NCBI GenBank assembly: GCA_009801015.1
Contig: VHZZ01001911.1
Location: 97,939 to 119,851, forward strand
Reading direction: 5' to 3'
From: Silene noctiflora
Lineage: Eukaryota; Streptophyta; Magnoliopsida; Caryophyllales; Caryophyllaceae
Length of the DNA stretch: 21,913 nucleotides
Positions 1-10,142 of this stretch are shown in pieces. The stretch's first letter is position 1, and each line of letters opens with the position of its first letter. Under the pieces are notes generated by a model. It was not told where the DNA came from. It saw nothing but the letters and a program-made list of their open reading frames with translations, and ran no database searches. A program made the translations under genes and the position numbers.

Positions 1-198
1 AGAGAGAATTAGTGAGTTGATTGTCCAAGGGCAAAACGGTAATTCGGAATGAAAACGCCGACTACAATTACTAAAACGTCGACTACAAAAATCAATCCCC
101 AATAATAATCAAGTTCCCAATTTATTGTGTTGAACTACGCTTTTTAAAGTTCAAGATCCAGGCAATTGTTCTAGCAAGTAACATCTTCATATTTCCTA

Positions 199-413
199 AA
201 CCTCACCCGTCCCGCTTAATTGTTATCTATTTTTTTTTTGTGTGGTGTATTTCTGTTATCTATTTCTATTTTTATGTACCAAAAAAATCTATTTCTATTT
301 TGATAAGTTTTAAACAAGTGAGCAATTGAACATTAGAGAGAGAAGTCTTTAATTTATTATTATTTTTCTCTCATTTTTAACGAATAGATAACAAATGACA
401 GAGATGGAGGAAG
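199..413. mobile_element. Degenerate Stowaway-like MITE (Tc1/mariner class)
   Basis: The left end, near CACCCGTCCCGCTTAATTG, is answered on the right by the reverse complement of CTCCATCTCTGTCATTTG; both continue inward as TTGTTATCTATT. The consensus CTCCGTCCCGGTCATTTGTTATC is a familiar MITE terminus in plants. The ends have diverged and the TA target duplication is uncertain. No coding capacity. Confidence 0.5.
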
Positions 414-437
414 TATATATATTACACAAATTCTCAT

Positions 438-616
438 TGAAGACGGGCACGGTTCGTCACAAGTTGAAGACGGATAGTACCTCTCTCACAATATACAAGT
501 GACACTATCCATGGGTGCTCCATTTCCCCCCACTTAACCCTCCCACTTGTCTTATTGTGAAAGGGGTACTATCCGTCTTCAGCTTGTGACGGATAGTGTC
601 CGTCACAAGCAAGACG
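438..616. mobile_element. Foldback MITE with long inverted repeats
   Basis: The arm from about 453 (CGTCACAAGTTGAAGACGG) is matched in reverse complement by the arm ending near 592 (CCGTCTTCAGCTTGTGACG). The pairing continues inward past TAGTACC and CACAATA to a short pyrimidine-rich centre, giving arms of roughly 45-60 bp with a few mismatches. An outer, poorer pairing extends to about 616. I cannot assign a superfamily because no clear target duplication is seen. Confidence 0.6.
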
Positions 617-784
617 TTTTGTATATATTAATTGTTGGTTTCAACCGTCAAATATTCCTACTTACCATAAAAAAAGGGATAGCGATAGGACGCCACCAGG
701 TGGTACAACCTTACATGGATGGTAGGCTATATGAATAAATTTCACCCGTCAATTTAGACTTGGTAAACGGATCAACTGGATAGG

Positions 785-855
785 ATTCGCTTCGGGTCAA
801 TTTCGGGTTGGGTCATTTCGGTCTGCAGACTTCGGGTCGGGTCATTTCGTGCCAA
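785..855. repeat. Degenerate TTCGGGTC/TCATTTCGG short tandem motif
   Basis: The words TTCGGGTC, GGGTTGGGTCATTTCGG and TTCGGGTCGGGTCATTTCG follow each other with variable spacing. This looks like a decayed short-period repeat. No coding or regulatory meaning is evident. Confidence 0.45.
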
Positions 856-1149
856 TCATTATCAAGTTATTTGTAGATAATAATCAGTTTGCAACAATAA
901 ACATTCGAGTCGTATCGAGTTATTTGTCAGTCTACCCGTCATCCATCGACCACGTGTTTACTATAATTTTTGTTTTCAAAAGAATGTATTTAGTATATTT
1001 TTAAAATATAAATTAATCAACCATTCTAATTTTTCCACTCTTAAAAATAAATATTTAGTAAATGTATGCACTAAAAAGTTTTACAAAATAACTATTTAAC
1101 TTTATTATTTTTAGTGAATTAAAAATCATTATTTTTTTAGCGTACATCA
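856..1149. other. AT-rich non-coding DNA, nothing recognised
   Basis: Strongly AT-rich with short homopolymer runs. No open frame, terminal repeat or motif that I can support. Confidence 0.5.
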
Positions 1150-2215
1150 AACATATACAGATGATAAGTTTCACGGAAGACGGATAGGTTGGATGAGCTT
1201 TTAAAGCGACAGATGGACGACTGATGAAGGTTCACCCGGCTGAACCGGTCCATTGACATCCCTACTCCAAGGTCCAGCCTGGTGCCTAATTCAGGGGGAA
1301 TTTGTCGTCTTGATACTCCGCTTGCCACTGACTCCTAGACTGAGAGGGGTGTTGAAACCACTGTCTTGTTATATTACGAAGGTTGTGTCATGACTTCTAT
1401 CATCGTCTTCACTTCCAAGTTGTCTTTCTTCTGGCTTTCCACGGCCCTGGTCAAGGTATCCATTCTTTTCAGAATAGCATGCGAGGTATCTAGAGGAGTT
1501 AGACTAGAATGCTTTGGGGTTCCTCTAGATAAGCCACTGAATCTCCCGCTGGGGTTATTCTCCCTGTTGGTTCTGGGTTGGCCTGTTACACTAGGCGCCC
1601 CAGTGGTCTGAATGCTTGCATTGATCACTTCGGTTGATTGGCACGACTTGACGGTTGATGGCACGATTCTGGGCGACAGGCTAACGGAAACTATATGGCC
1701 GTTAGAGGCTGGAGTGTTGGTAACTCCCGCGAAGGCTGGAAGAGGCTGTCCACCGATTGGACTGACCCTTGAATGTTAGGCGAACTTTGACTGGTACCTG
1801 GCATGGTGTTGAATAAACGAGTTTTTGTGGTATTTGGCTATAGAAAACGACCGCTATATTTGAAGGAGAGAGTACAAGAACAAAGCAACTAGAGTACAAG
1901 ATAAGTAAAGTGTTACGGCAGATTGAATACAAAGTGTACGTCGATTTTTGGTTTAGTGTTTCTAGAGCGTTGTTGAAGGTGTAGCTAGTGGTCCTTTCCT
2001 GCTGATCTGACTCGCTTTTTATAGTACTCCTCGTCTTAGGGTTTCGCCTCCAACGATCCTCTACTTGCCTCCTTATTTCTCCTCGGTAGGGATCGATTAG
2101 ATGACCGAGTCTTCTCCACTCTTGATCTCTTTCCCTTCACTTGCCATGTCATCAATCCCCTTCCTCGATCTTGCTCCAATCGCTAACCGCCACGTCTCCT
2201 TTACTTTTAAATGAT
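1150..2215 (-). mobile_element. Probable LTR-retrotransposon fossil (leader and gag-proximal part)
   Basis: This block has clearly higher GC than its flanks. Read on the - strand it shows an LTR-like part (about 1800-2215) with a TATAAAAAG box near 2013-2024, then a leader, then gag-like low-complexity Ser/Thr/Gln/Pro-rich coding from about 1800 down to 1150. No reverse transcriptase, integrase or second LTR is in the window, so the family (Ty3/gypsy suspected) is unproven. It is broken, with several breaks, and is an old partial copy. Confidence 0.4.
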
Positions 2216-2815
2216 GGAAACTTTAACCCAAACAAGAAATTATCTTGATTTAGTATCGAAACAAATGTTGATTTAGGGAACACGATAAACAACGGCAGTT
2301 TATGGCATCACATGCACTACTCATCATTTAACGACAAGACGGAAAAAAAAATGCGGAGGGGGAGCAATGGAGCATGGAAGGGACGTACACATCATGTGCA
2401 CCCGACACAACTGCACGTGATTCCCATGCCCCCTTCTTAACTTATCCTTTTATTTAATTTTTATTTTTTATCCTCCATATTGTCTTTTTCCTTTTTCTTA
2501 TCAATAACTCAAATCATCTTTGGTCATTTAGTGCATCCGACACAACACACAATTATGATATGTTGTGCAACTATATTGCTCCCACCTATTCAATTATTCT
2601 TATTTAAATTAAACTATTTTTTATAAAGAAAAAAAAGTAAATACATATAAAGATGGAGAAAATGCATGACTATTGGTTAAAATATTAATTTTTATTTACT
2701 AATAATTTTAAGTAAACTGTAGTCTCAATTACTTTTAGTTCAATGAACAACCTTGTGATGAGAAAGCTACTCTTAAGCAAACCATGGATAGCAACAATGA
2801 ATATTCGCATATATG
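2216..2815. other. Non-coding upstream DNA, no gene recognised
   Basis: AT-rich and without a credible open frame. Two similar words, CACCCGACACAACTGCACG near 2400 and CATCCGACACAACACAC near 2535, may be ends of an old repeat, but pairing and flanks are too weak to call an element. Confidence 0.4.
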
Positions 2816-2927
2816 AACACAATTATGGGCGGATTTATAAGGGGGTGATGGGTTGAACCCTCACCCCCATTAATCTTGAGAAAAAAAGATATATGTATAT
2901 TTGTGTGCATATATTTCATTTAAGCTT

Positions 2928-2990
2928 AGTGGTTCAGTGATAGAAACAATCCCTCGCCTCTGAAGCAACCCGAGTTCAAGCCCTCGCAGC
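2928..2990 (+). repeat. tRNA-like (SINE-type) remnant
   Basis: TAGTGGTTCAGTGATAG resembles an RNA polymerase III A box, and GAGTTCAAGCCC about 40 bp later resembles a B box (GWTCRANNC); a run of T follows. The T-arm does not pair well, so this is not a working tRNA. It could be the head of a tRNA-derived SINE or an old pseudo-tRNA. Confidence 0.3.
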
Positions 2991-2995
2991 TACAT

Positions 2996-3097
2996 TTTTT
3001 ACTTTTAATTTTGCATATTGAAAAATAAACACTTCAATGAGCCTTGTTTTTACTTTTAATTTTGCATATTGAAAAATAAACACTTCAATGAGCCTTG
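2996..3097. repeat. Exact 51-bp tandem duplication
   Basis: Unit one is 2996-3046 and unit two 3047-3097, beginning TTTTTACTTTTAATTTTGC and ending CAATGAGCCTTG; I see no mismatch between them. The tail of the unit recurs a third time from about 3272 as part of the larger duplication next door. Confidence 0.9.
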
Positions 3098-3482
3098 CTA
3101 GGTAATCAGATTGATTTAGTACTAGTATAGCTCCCGTGCAAATGCACGGTATTTTAGATACAAATATTAGAAAATTTGATAATTAATTAAACTAATACAG
3201 TTTATCTCCATTTTGAAAAGAGTAGAAAATTTGCATATATAATCCCAAGAAAATATTTTATTAGTCTTATTTTTGCATATTGAAAAATAAACACTTCAAT
3301 GAGCCTTGCTACGTAATCAGATTGATTTAGTACTAGTATAGCTCCCGTGCAAATGCACGGTATTTTAGATACAAATATTAGAAAAATTGATAATTAATTA
3401 AACTAATATAATTTATCTCCAATTTGAAAAGAGTAGAAAATTTGCATATATAATCCCAAGATAATATTTTATTAGCCTTATT
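3061..3482. repeat. 211-bp tandem duplication carrying a Helitron 3' end
   Basis: 3061-3271 and 3272-3482 are about 96 percent identical by eye (roughly seven or eight differences). Each unit starts with about 60 bp of flanking DNA (TTTGCATATTG to TTTAGTA) and continues into the Helitron terminus CTAGTATAGCTCCCG plus about 150 bp of element. The duplication therefore post-dates the Helitron insertion. Confidence 0.88.
3122..3271 (-). mobile_element. Duplicated Helitron 3' terminus
   Basis: A second CTAG terminus with the palindrome at 3134-3149 and about 150 bp of the family's 3' end. It lacks its own 5' TC end because it was made by the 211-bp tandem duplication rather than by transposition. 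Confidence 0.75.
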
Positions 3483-3683
3483 TATGTAAAAATTAAACAA
3501 TGATAGATGTTAAAATATGATTTATGTTACAAAATTAATTAGGAGATAAATATTGTTCAATAGTAAGTATAGATAGTAAGACTAATTAATTAGGAAATAA
3601 ATATTGTGAAGTAAAATATCACTTAGGTGGGAAATTTAAGCGGGGGAATTTAGAGATTTGTTAATCTTTTAGTATATAGGGGA
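3333..3683 (-). mobile_element. Non-autonomous Helitron, 351 bp, copy 1
   Basis: On the - strand it begins TCCCCTATATACTAAAAG, preceded by A, and ends CTAG, followed by T, as expected for Helitron insertion between A and T without target duplication. Just inside the 3' end is a palindrome, CCGTGCATTTGCACGG (3345-3360), 8 bp before CTAG. No RepHel coding sequence, so it depends on an autonomous relative. The 3' 150 bp are duplicated at 3122-3271. The copy in FEN1 intron 2 has the same ends and nearly the same length once its own insertion is removed. Confidence 0.8.
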
Positions 3684-3726
3684 TTTAACAAGCATTAATT
3701 AAAACTTATATATTAATACTCCCTCT

Positions 3727-3796
3727 GATCCAGACCAATGGTAACATGGACCCGCTTTTTGAGACCAGCGGGTCCATGTTACCATTGGTGTGGATC
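3727..3796. repeat. Near-perfect 30-bp inverted repeat with 10-nt loop
   Basis: The arms 3727-3756 and 3767-3796 pair over 30 bp with a single mismatch. The left side is preceded by ACTCCCTCT, like a Stowaway terminus, but the right side lacks the matching outer end. Best read as a minimal or end-damaged MITE. It sits 43 bp past the Helitron. Confidence 0.8.
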
Positions 3797-3799
3797 GGA

Positions 3800-4588
3800 A
3801 AGACTATAAGTTATTGTTAAAATAGGCCTATTTTTTAAATATTGCAAAATGCCCTCGAAATGTTTGGGACGACTCTGATTTGAGTAATTATATTTTGGCC
3901 TTTTTTTATGCTATAAATTTTATGAAACACCCTCATTTCATAAATTCTAGATTTGCCACTAAATACAAGTACAGCGTACCACAATATTACGAGGTATTGT
4001 GCAACAAAAATATTAATCAATTAACTAATTAATTAATAGCTTACTCTCAAGTCTTAGCGTGATAAACAATTCCTGCATAAAAAAGGGTCGGGTGTAATGT
4101 TACTCCAAATTGTACTATGCCGCCCATATTAAATGTAAAAAAGGATGCAATATGGAGTATTTTATTCAGTTTATCTCTGAAGCGAGTGATAGAGAACCTT
4201 AACTTTATCCGTAAACAAAAAAAAACTTGAATTCTTGTCATAATTAAACTCTTTAGTATAACGCAAATTTTTAAAATATTATTCAATAACACCATCGCAT
4301 TTTCCTTAAAAAATAAATCAATAACAAAATTTATTTCTCTTACACCACAAAATTTGAGGAAATTGATGCAAAAAAAATGGACAAAAACACAATCATACAA
4401 TAATACAATAATACACAATTGAGGAAAGCAATGACGAATTATTACACTGAAACAGTAAAACATTACCCTATTTAGAAGGGTATTCATCACTAAATGAACC
4501 GCCTTTATCTTTCCCTCTTTAGAAACCCTTCAAAACTACACTTTTAAGTTTTAACCATAGATTTCCTCTCATGTTTAATTACTTAAAC
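3800..4588. other. AT-rich DNA upstream of phyA, no gene
   Basis: Very AT-rich with homopolymer runs. A 147-codon open frame on the - strand (4047-4490) has no recognisable domain and AT-driven composition, so it is not called. Distal phyA regulatory sites may lie here but I cannot identify any. Confidence 0.5.
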
Positions 4589-4702
4589 TGGTAATATAAA
4601 TTAATTTCTGGGTTTTTTGTTTTTCCAAGAATTATTGGGAAAGTTCTTAAGTGGTCCCCCTTGTTTTCTGCTAATTATAGAGAGATCATACAGCTGACAG
4701 AG
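4589..4702 (+). promoter_or_regulatory. Probable phyA core promoter and untranslated leader exon
   Basis: A TATA-like TATAAATT at 4595-4602 follows GGTAAT, the core of GT boxes known from phyA promoters. About 100 bp further, AGAG|GTATGG at 4701-4706 is a good splice donor. Angiosperm PHYA genes usually have an intron in the 5' untranslated region, so a leader exon of about 4630-4702 is plausible. The transcription start is guessed, not seen. Confidence 0.35.
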
Positions 4703-4789
4703 GTATGGGGACTTGCTTTATTGGTCTGTAGCTTGTAATTCTGATTTTTTAGCAAGTGGGTTCAATTGGGTTTTGTATATAATTTTGTA

Positions 4790-4864
4790 CTTTCTCCGTC
4801 CCGGTCAATAGTTATCTATGTTTTAAATCGTAACTACCTGTTGCGATAAACAGACAGACAGGAG
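4790..4864. mobile_element. Short degenerate Stowaway-like MITE
   Basis: The left end is CTTTCTCCGTCCCGGTCAAT; the right end, ending CAGACAGACAGGAG, pairs only loosely with it. TA dinucleotides flank both ends (4788-4789 and 4865-4866). 75 bp, inside the probable phyA leader intron. Confidence 0.4.
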
Positions 4865-5152
4865 TATTTATTCTGAAAGTTTGCATTTTTATTACTGTAT
4901 AGGTTGTTTTTTGTTGGGAATTTAGCAGCTCAAGTACAAAGCTTAAAGGTTTGATTATGATCTTTGCTCTTTTGTTACCATTTGTTGTTAGTATTTATCT
5001 TTAGTTACGCAATTATGTGAGTAATTAAGTTAAATTTAATGCTGAATTTTCTGAAAGTTTACTCATTTTGCTGAATTTTGCTTAGATGTACGATTGTGTT
5101 GTGGTTTTAGTGTCTGCAATGTGTTTCTTGGTGTCAATTTTGCTTGTAAATA

Positions 5153-5237
5153 CTGCTCTATCTCAGTCATTTGTTTGCCTACGATTAATATACCCGTCAC
5201 AGAAAAAGGTACAGCAATGATCGAGAGACGGAGGGAG
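5153..5237. mobile_element. Short Stowaway-like MITE
   Basis: 85 bp between TA dinucleotides (5151-5152 and 5238-5239). The left end CTGCTCTATCTCAGTCATTTG pairs with the right end GACGGAGGGAG and its inner part. No coding capacity; inside the probable phyA leader intron. Confidence 0.55.
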
Positions 5238-5711
5238 TAGTTTAGTTGGTTATTGGTTTTAGGTTCTGTAGTCCTGAACTGCTGACAGTAATGCAGTTGC
5301 ATTTTGTACTTTCAACCTTTATGACATGAAAATTTGTCAATTTGATGTTGAATTTTTTGTTGGACCATGTATCCTCCATGTGATCATCTTGAAAAATTGA
5401 AGAGATTGTAATGACTGGTACCTTTTCACTGAACTAACAATAACTGTTAGTGTGATTAGGTTCCGGAAAGTGGGGATCGTGATCATGACCTAGCTGTACT
5501 ATCTAGGATTCATATCTTTCCACTTTGTTACTTAGAAACTTAATGTGTGCTAAATGGTGGGTGGGATTACCAAGTAAAAACTTGTGCCTATTTCATTATA
5601 ACCACTAAATTTGGCCAAGGGAGTAACAAAAGTGTGAGGTCTCAAGTCCTCAGAGGTTCGATAATTCTGCTGTATAAATGATTTGCTATCGCTTTCTTAT
5701 ATATATGCTTC

Positions 5712-5730
5712 CTATGTGTGTGTGTGTGTG
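5712..5730. repeat. TG microsatellite in the probable phyA leader intron
   Basis: A run of about nine TG dinucleotides. It lies in non-coding DNA about 190 bp before the phyA start codon and is likely length-polymorphic. Confidence 0.8.
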
Positions 5731-5918
5731 ACTAAAATTTATAGTGATTTTGCTATAAAAGACCCTGCAGGTTTTGATGATATTTCCGTATAAATGCTTG
5801 CTATCGCTGTCTTTTGATTTTTCTTGCTTATTTACTTATTTAAACTATAATTATCTGTCATCTCTGTCTATATTGTCTCATCTAGTTCAGGCGTGCAGCT
5901 TATTAGATTGTCAACAAA

Positions 5919-8900
5919 ATGGCTTCGCCAACACAAAGTCAAAATTCCAGCAATACTGGTCGTCCTAAACACAGGTCAAGGATCATCGCTCAGACGATTC
6001 AAGACGCAAAGATTCACGCAGATTTCGATGATTCCGGTACTGGATTTGATTACTCGAGTTCTGTTAGAGGTAGCACCAGTGGCAAAAATCAATCCCTAAA
6101 GTCCGATAAGGTTACGTCATCTTATCTTCAACAAATACAAAGAGGAAAACTCATTCAGCCCTTTGGATGCTTGCTAGCCCTTGATGATAAGACTTTTAGG
6201 GTGATCGCCTTTAGTGAGAATGCCCCCGAAATGCTCACAATGGTTAGTCATGCTGTCCCAAGTGTTGGGGATCTCCCGGTTATCGGGGCTGGAACCGATA
6301 TAAGGACTATATTCACTGCCCCGAGTGCTTCAGCACTTCAGAAAGCACTCGGGTTTACCGATGTTTCGCTTTTAAACCCAATTTTAGTCCATTGCAAAAC
6401 ATCTGGAAAACCCTTTTATGCAATTGTGCATAGGGTAACTGGTAGCTTAGTCGTTGACTTTGAACCCGTGAAGCCATATGAAGTTCCAATGACTGCAGCC
6501 GGAGCCCTGCAATCGTACAAGCTTGCAGCTAAAGCAATCACCCGGTTGCAGGCGTTGGCTAGTGGAAACATGGATAGGTTAGTTGATACCATGGTTCAAG
6601 AGGTGTTTGAGTTGACAGGATATGACCGGGTTATGGCTTATAAGTTTCATGATGACGACCATGGGGAGGTTGTCTCTGAGGTTACAAAGCCGGGTCTTGA
6701 CCCTTATCTGGGTTTGCATTATCCTGCAACTGATATTCCTCAGGCAGCACGCTTCCTATTTATGAAGAATAAAGTCCGCATGATATGTGATTGTCGGGCG
6801 AAATTTGTGAGAGTGATCCAAGATGAGAACCTTTCTTTTGATTTGAATTTATGTGGGTCAACTCTTAGGGCACCTCATGGTTGTCATGCTCAGTACATGG
6901 AGAATATGAACTCCATTGGGTCTTTGGTTATGGCTGTTGTGGTTAATGATGAGGATGAGGAAGCTGATGGTGGGTCTTCTCCTCCACAGCCCCATAAGAG
7001 GAAAAGGCTTTGGGGTTTAGTTGTATGTCATCATACTTCACCTCGGTTTGTTCCATTTCCTTTGCGCTATGCTTGTGAGTTTCTTGCTCAAGTATTTGCT
7101 ATCCATGTAAATAAAGAACTCGAGTTGGAAAACCAATTTCTCGAGAAGAAGATCCTCCGAACTCAGACTCTCTTATGTGATATGCTGATGCGTGATGCCC
7201 CTCTGGGGATAATCACACAAAATCCGAACATAATGGACCTTGTTAAGTGTGATGGAGCTGCTCTTTTGTACAAAAATCAAATATGGAAACTCGGTATTAC
7301 TCCCACGGATTACCAACTACGAGATATATCCGTTTGGCTTTCACGAGATCATGTGGATTCAACGGGTTTGAGCACGGATAGTTTGTATGATGCCGGATAC
7401 CCAGGTGCACTGGGGCTTGGTGATGATGTTTGTGGAATGGCAGCTGTCAGGTTAACCTTGAATGACGTGCTCTTTTGGTTTCGCTCCCACACTGCTGCCG
7501 AGATTAAATGGGGTGGGGCAAAGCATGATCCGGGTGAAAATGATGACGGATCAAAAATGCACCCGAGATCATCATTCAAGGCTTTTCTCGAGGTTGTTAA
7601 GAAGAGGAGTGTGCCCTGGAAAGATTATGAGATGGATGCTATTCACTCCCTGCAACTTATTCTGAGGAATGCTTTCAAAGATGTGGAAGCAGCTGACTTG
7701 AATACATCTGTCATTCATTCGAAGATTTCCGACATCCAAATTCATGGATTACGGGAACTTGAAGCCGTGACCAGTGAGATGGTACGATTGATTGAAACCG
7801 CCACCGTCCCTATTTTAGCAGTTGATTCTGATGGACTTGTGAATGGTTGGAATACCAAAATATCTCAATTGACTGGCATTCCGGTTGAGGAAGCTGTCGG
7901 AAAACATATTGCATCTCTTGTTGAAGACTCTTCAATTGATGTTGTCAAACGTATGTTGCAGTTGGCACTCCAGGGTATGTCTTGTTCTACTTATTTACAC
8001 ATAAACTCCATTACGGAATTGTTTTATAAGTTACAATTGCTGCATTAAATGAAGAACGGTCAAATGCTATTGAGTCTTTGTGAGACGGACTCATACAACC
8101 GCTAGTATAATCTTATTATGGACTTTTCACATGTATAGTTCAAATCTATTATTGATACAATTAGATCAACTTATTATGTTTTTGTTCTGTAACTTAATCA
8201 GGTGATGAGGAGAAAAATGTCCAATTTGAGATCAAGAGGCATCAATCAATGCCGGACTCTGGTCCCATAAGCTTAGTAGTGAATGCTTGTGCAAGCAAAG
8301 ATGTAGATGGAAATGTGGTCGGTGTTTGTTTGATTGCTCAAGATATAACAGGTCAAAAAACAGTCATGGACAAGTTCACTAAAATTGAAGGTGATTACAA
8401 AGCAATCATTCAGAGTCCAAACCCTTTAATCCCACCAATATTTGGAACCGATGAGTTTGGGTGGTGTTCAGAATGGAACCCTGCAATGGCTAAACTGACA
8501 GGATGGAGCCGGGAGGAGGTGATAGACAAGATGTTACTTGGGGAGGTTTTCGGGACGCAGAAATCTTGCTGTCGCCTTAAAAACCAAGAGGCGTTTGTAC
8601 ATCTAGGGGTTCTACTGAACAGCGCCATGAGTGGCCAGAATCCCGAGAAACTTTCCATTGGGTTTTTTACACGTTCTGGAAAGTATATAGAATGTCTTCT
8701 TTGTGTGAACAAGAAATTGGATGGGGAAGGTTCTGTCACTGGAGTCTTTTGTTTCTTGCAGCTTGCTAGTCATGACTTGCAGCATGCACTCCACATACAA
8801 AGATTAGCAGAACAAGCTGCGATGAAGAGAGCAAAAGTGTTGGCTTATATGAAAAGACAGGTTAAAAATCCTTTGTCTGGGATAATGTTCTCTGGCAAGA

Positions 8901-10142
8901 TACTTGATGATACTGAGATGCACGAAGACCAGAGACAGGTTTTGCAAACAAGTGCGCGATGTCAGGGCCAGCTTAACAAGATCCTTGATGATTCCGATTT
9001 GGATAGTATCATTGACGGGTATGTCGACTTACTTACCGCCTATCATGTCTATGTTAAGGGTAAGACATGGGAAAACATCACTAGAACCTAGTCTTTCGAA
9101 TCTGTTTATACGTAAGAAAATTACTGGCGTAGAAGTAAGAAGTCCTTTTGTTTCGTGATAGTGGAAATAAGAAAACGGCTCCAGTTATGTTTAGAGCATG
9201 GCTCTATTTCATAGTTTGTTGCCATATATTACGTTCTATTACAGGAACTTGGGATATAAATTTCTCAGATTAACCAAATTTAGCAACATAATATACATAA
9301 TGTTTGTAAGAACTTGCGGGTATCAACACCCGAGTTACTGGATTTCATTTGTGTTCCCTGACCTGGGACTCTGGGAGTATCTTTATAGGCATGAAGTATT
9401 AATTTCTCGTGTTTTGTCTGTTTGGATCACTGTGTTGTTGCAGGTACTGTGAGCTGGAAATGGTCGAGTTTGCAGTGCAAGACATACTAGTCGCTTCCAT
9501 AAGTCAGATCATGGTAAAGAGCAATGAAAAGGGCATTCAAATAGCCAACGACTCTTCAGAGCATAGTCTGAAGGAAACCCTATACGGAGATAGTCTTAGG
9601 CTTCAGCAAATCCTAGCAGATTTTCTCTGGATTTCGGTGAATTTTACACCTGCTGGAGGTCAAGTCAGAATCATAGTTAAACTAGCAAAGGATAAGATGG
9701 GAGAATCGCTTCAGCTTGCAAATCTTGAGTTCAGGTAATGCATCACACAATTTTATGAAAAAATTGGTATTGATATTTCAATTTTTTACAAGGAAAATTA
9801 GTCGTCTAATAAATCAATATTTAATATCATTTTTTTTCTGCGAATCCTTATTTTTTCCCTACGAGTAGCTATAGTGAACACTTGATATACAACTAATGAA
9901 CCCTTGCACTCGTATCCTCATTGATCAGGATAATGCACACTGGCGGGGGGATATCAGAAGAATTGCTTAGCCAAATGTTCGAGAGCCAAGGTCAAGGAGA
10001 TGCCTCGGAAGAGGGCATAAGCCTGGTAGTGAGCAGGAAACTAGTGAAACTAATGAATGGAGATGTCCAGTATCTGAGATCAGCTGGCAGCTCGACGTTC
10101 ATTATTTCCGTTGAACTTCCCATAGCTGACAAGTCTATGTGA
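5919..10142 (+). CDS. PHYA: Phytochrome A, red/far-red photoreceptor, four coding exons
   Basis: Coding exons are 5919-7974, 8202-9018, 9444-9734 and 9929-10142; introns are 227, 425 and 194 bp, all GT-AG with matching phases, giving 1125 residues, the usual phyA length. Phytochromes bind phytochromobilin in the cytosol and enter the nucleus after light; phyA serves far-red and very-low-fluence responses. Visible in order: Ser-rich N-terminal extension (1-65), PAS (about 70-190), GAF (about 215-400) with DIP at 272-274 and chromophore Cys322 in [13 protein letters not shown] (about 410-590) with tongue motifs WGGAKHDP (531-538) and PRSSFKAF (549-556), PAS-A (about 616-735), PAS-B (about 750-870), and the kinase-related domain to 1125. 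As in other phyA, the kinase phospho-acceptor His is absent ([13 protein letters not shown]). The N terminus ([12 protein letters not shown]) and C-terminal core ([17 protein letters not shown]) are phyA-type, excluding phyB/C/E. The oddity is GCHAQ where phyA normally has SCHLQ. The ATG is the first in the conserved frame. No breaks are seen. Confidence 0.97.

Larger units (their letters stand above)
4703..5890 (+). other. Probable intron in the phyA 5' untranslated region
   Basis: The donor is proposed at 4703 (GTATGG). Candidate acceptors are the AG at 5889-5890 of the T-rich stretch TCTAGTTCAG, or the GCAG ending at 5899. Either leaves a short leader before the ATG at 5919. A second small leader exon is possible between the acceptor TTTAGCAG ending near 4928 and the donor AAAG|GTTTG near 4949, since alternative leaders occur in this family. 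The interval contains no credible coding sequence, two small MITEs and a TG microsatellite. Confidence 0.4.

Noticed and set aside
2928-2990. Functional tRNA gene
   Set aside because: A and B box words are present, but the T-arm and acceptor stem do not pair.
3727-3796. MicroRNA precursor
   Set aside because: The stem is too short and too perfect, and the left edge looks like a MITE terminus; kept as a hairpin only.
4047-4490. 147-codon open frame on the - strand
   Set aside because: Its composition follows local AT richness (Phe, Ile, Leu, Cys-rich), with no domain, no splice context and no neighbouring gene structure.
5893-6099. Upstream open frame overlapping the phyA start
   Set aside because: It begins with GTG, not ATG, and is an out-of-frame shadow of the phyA 5' coding region.
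7349-7579. Antisense open frame inside phyA exon 1
   Set aside because: A shadow of the PHY-domain coding sequence with no independent features.
8249-9091. Apparent separate gene starting MPDSGP
   Set aside because: It is phyA exon 2 read from an internal ATG and running past the splice donor at 9019; the true exon is 8202-9018.
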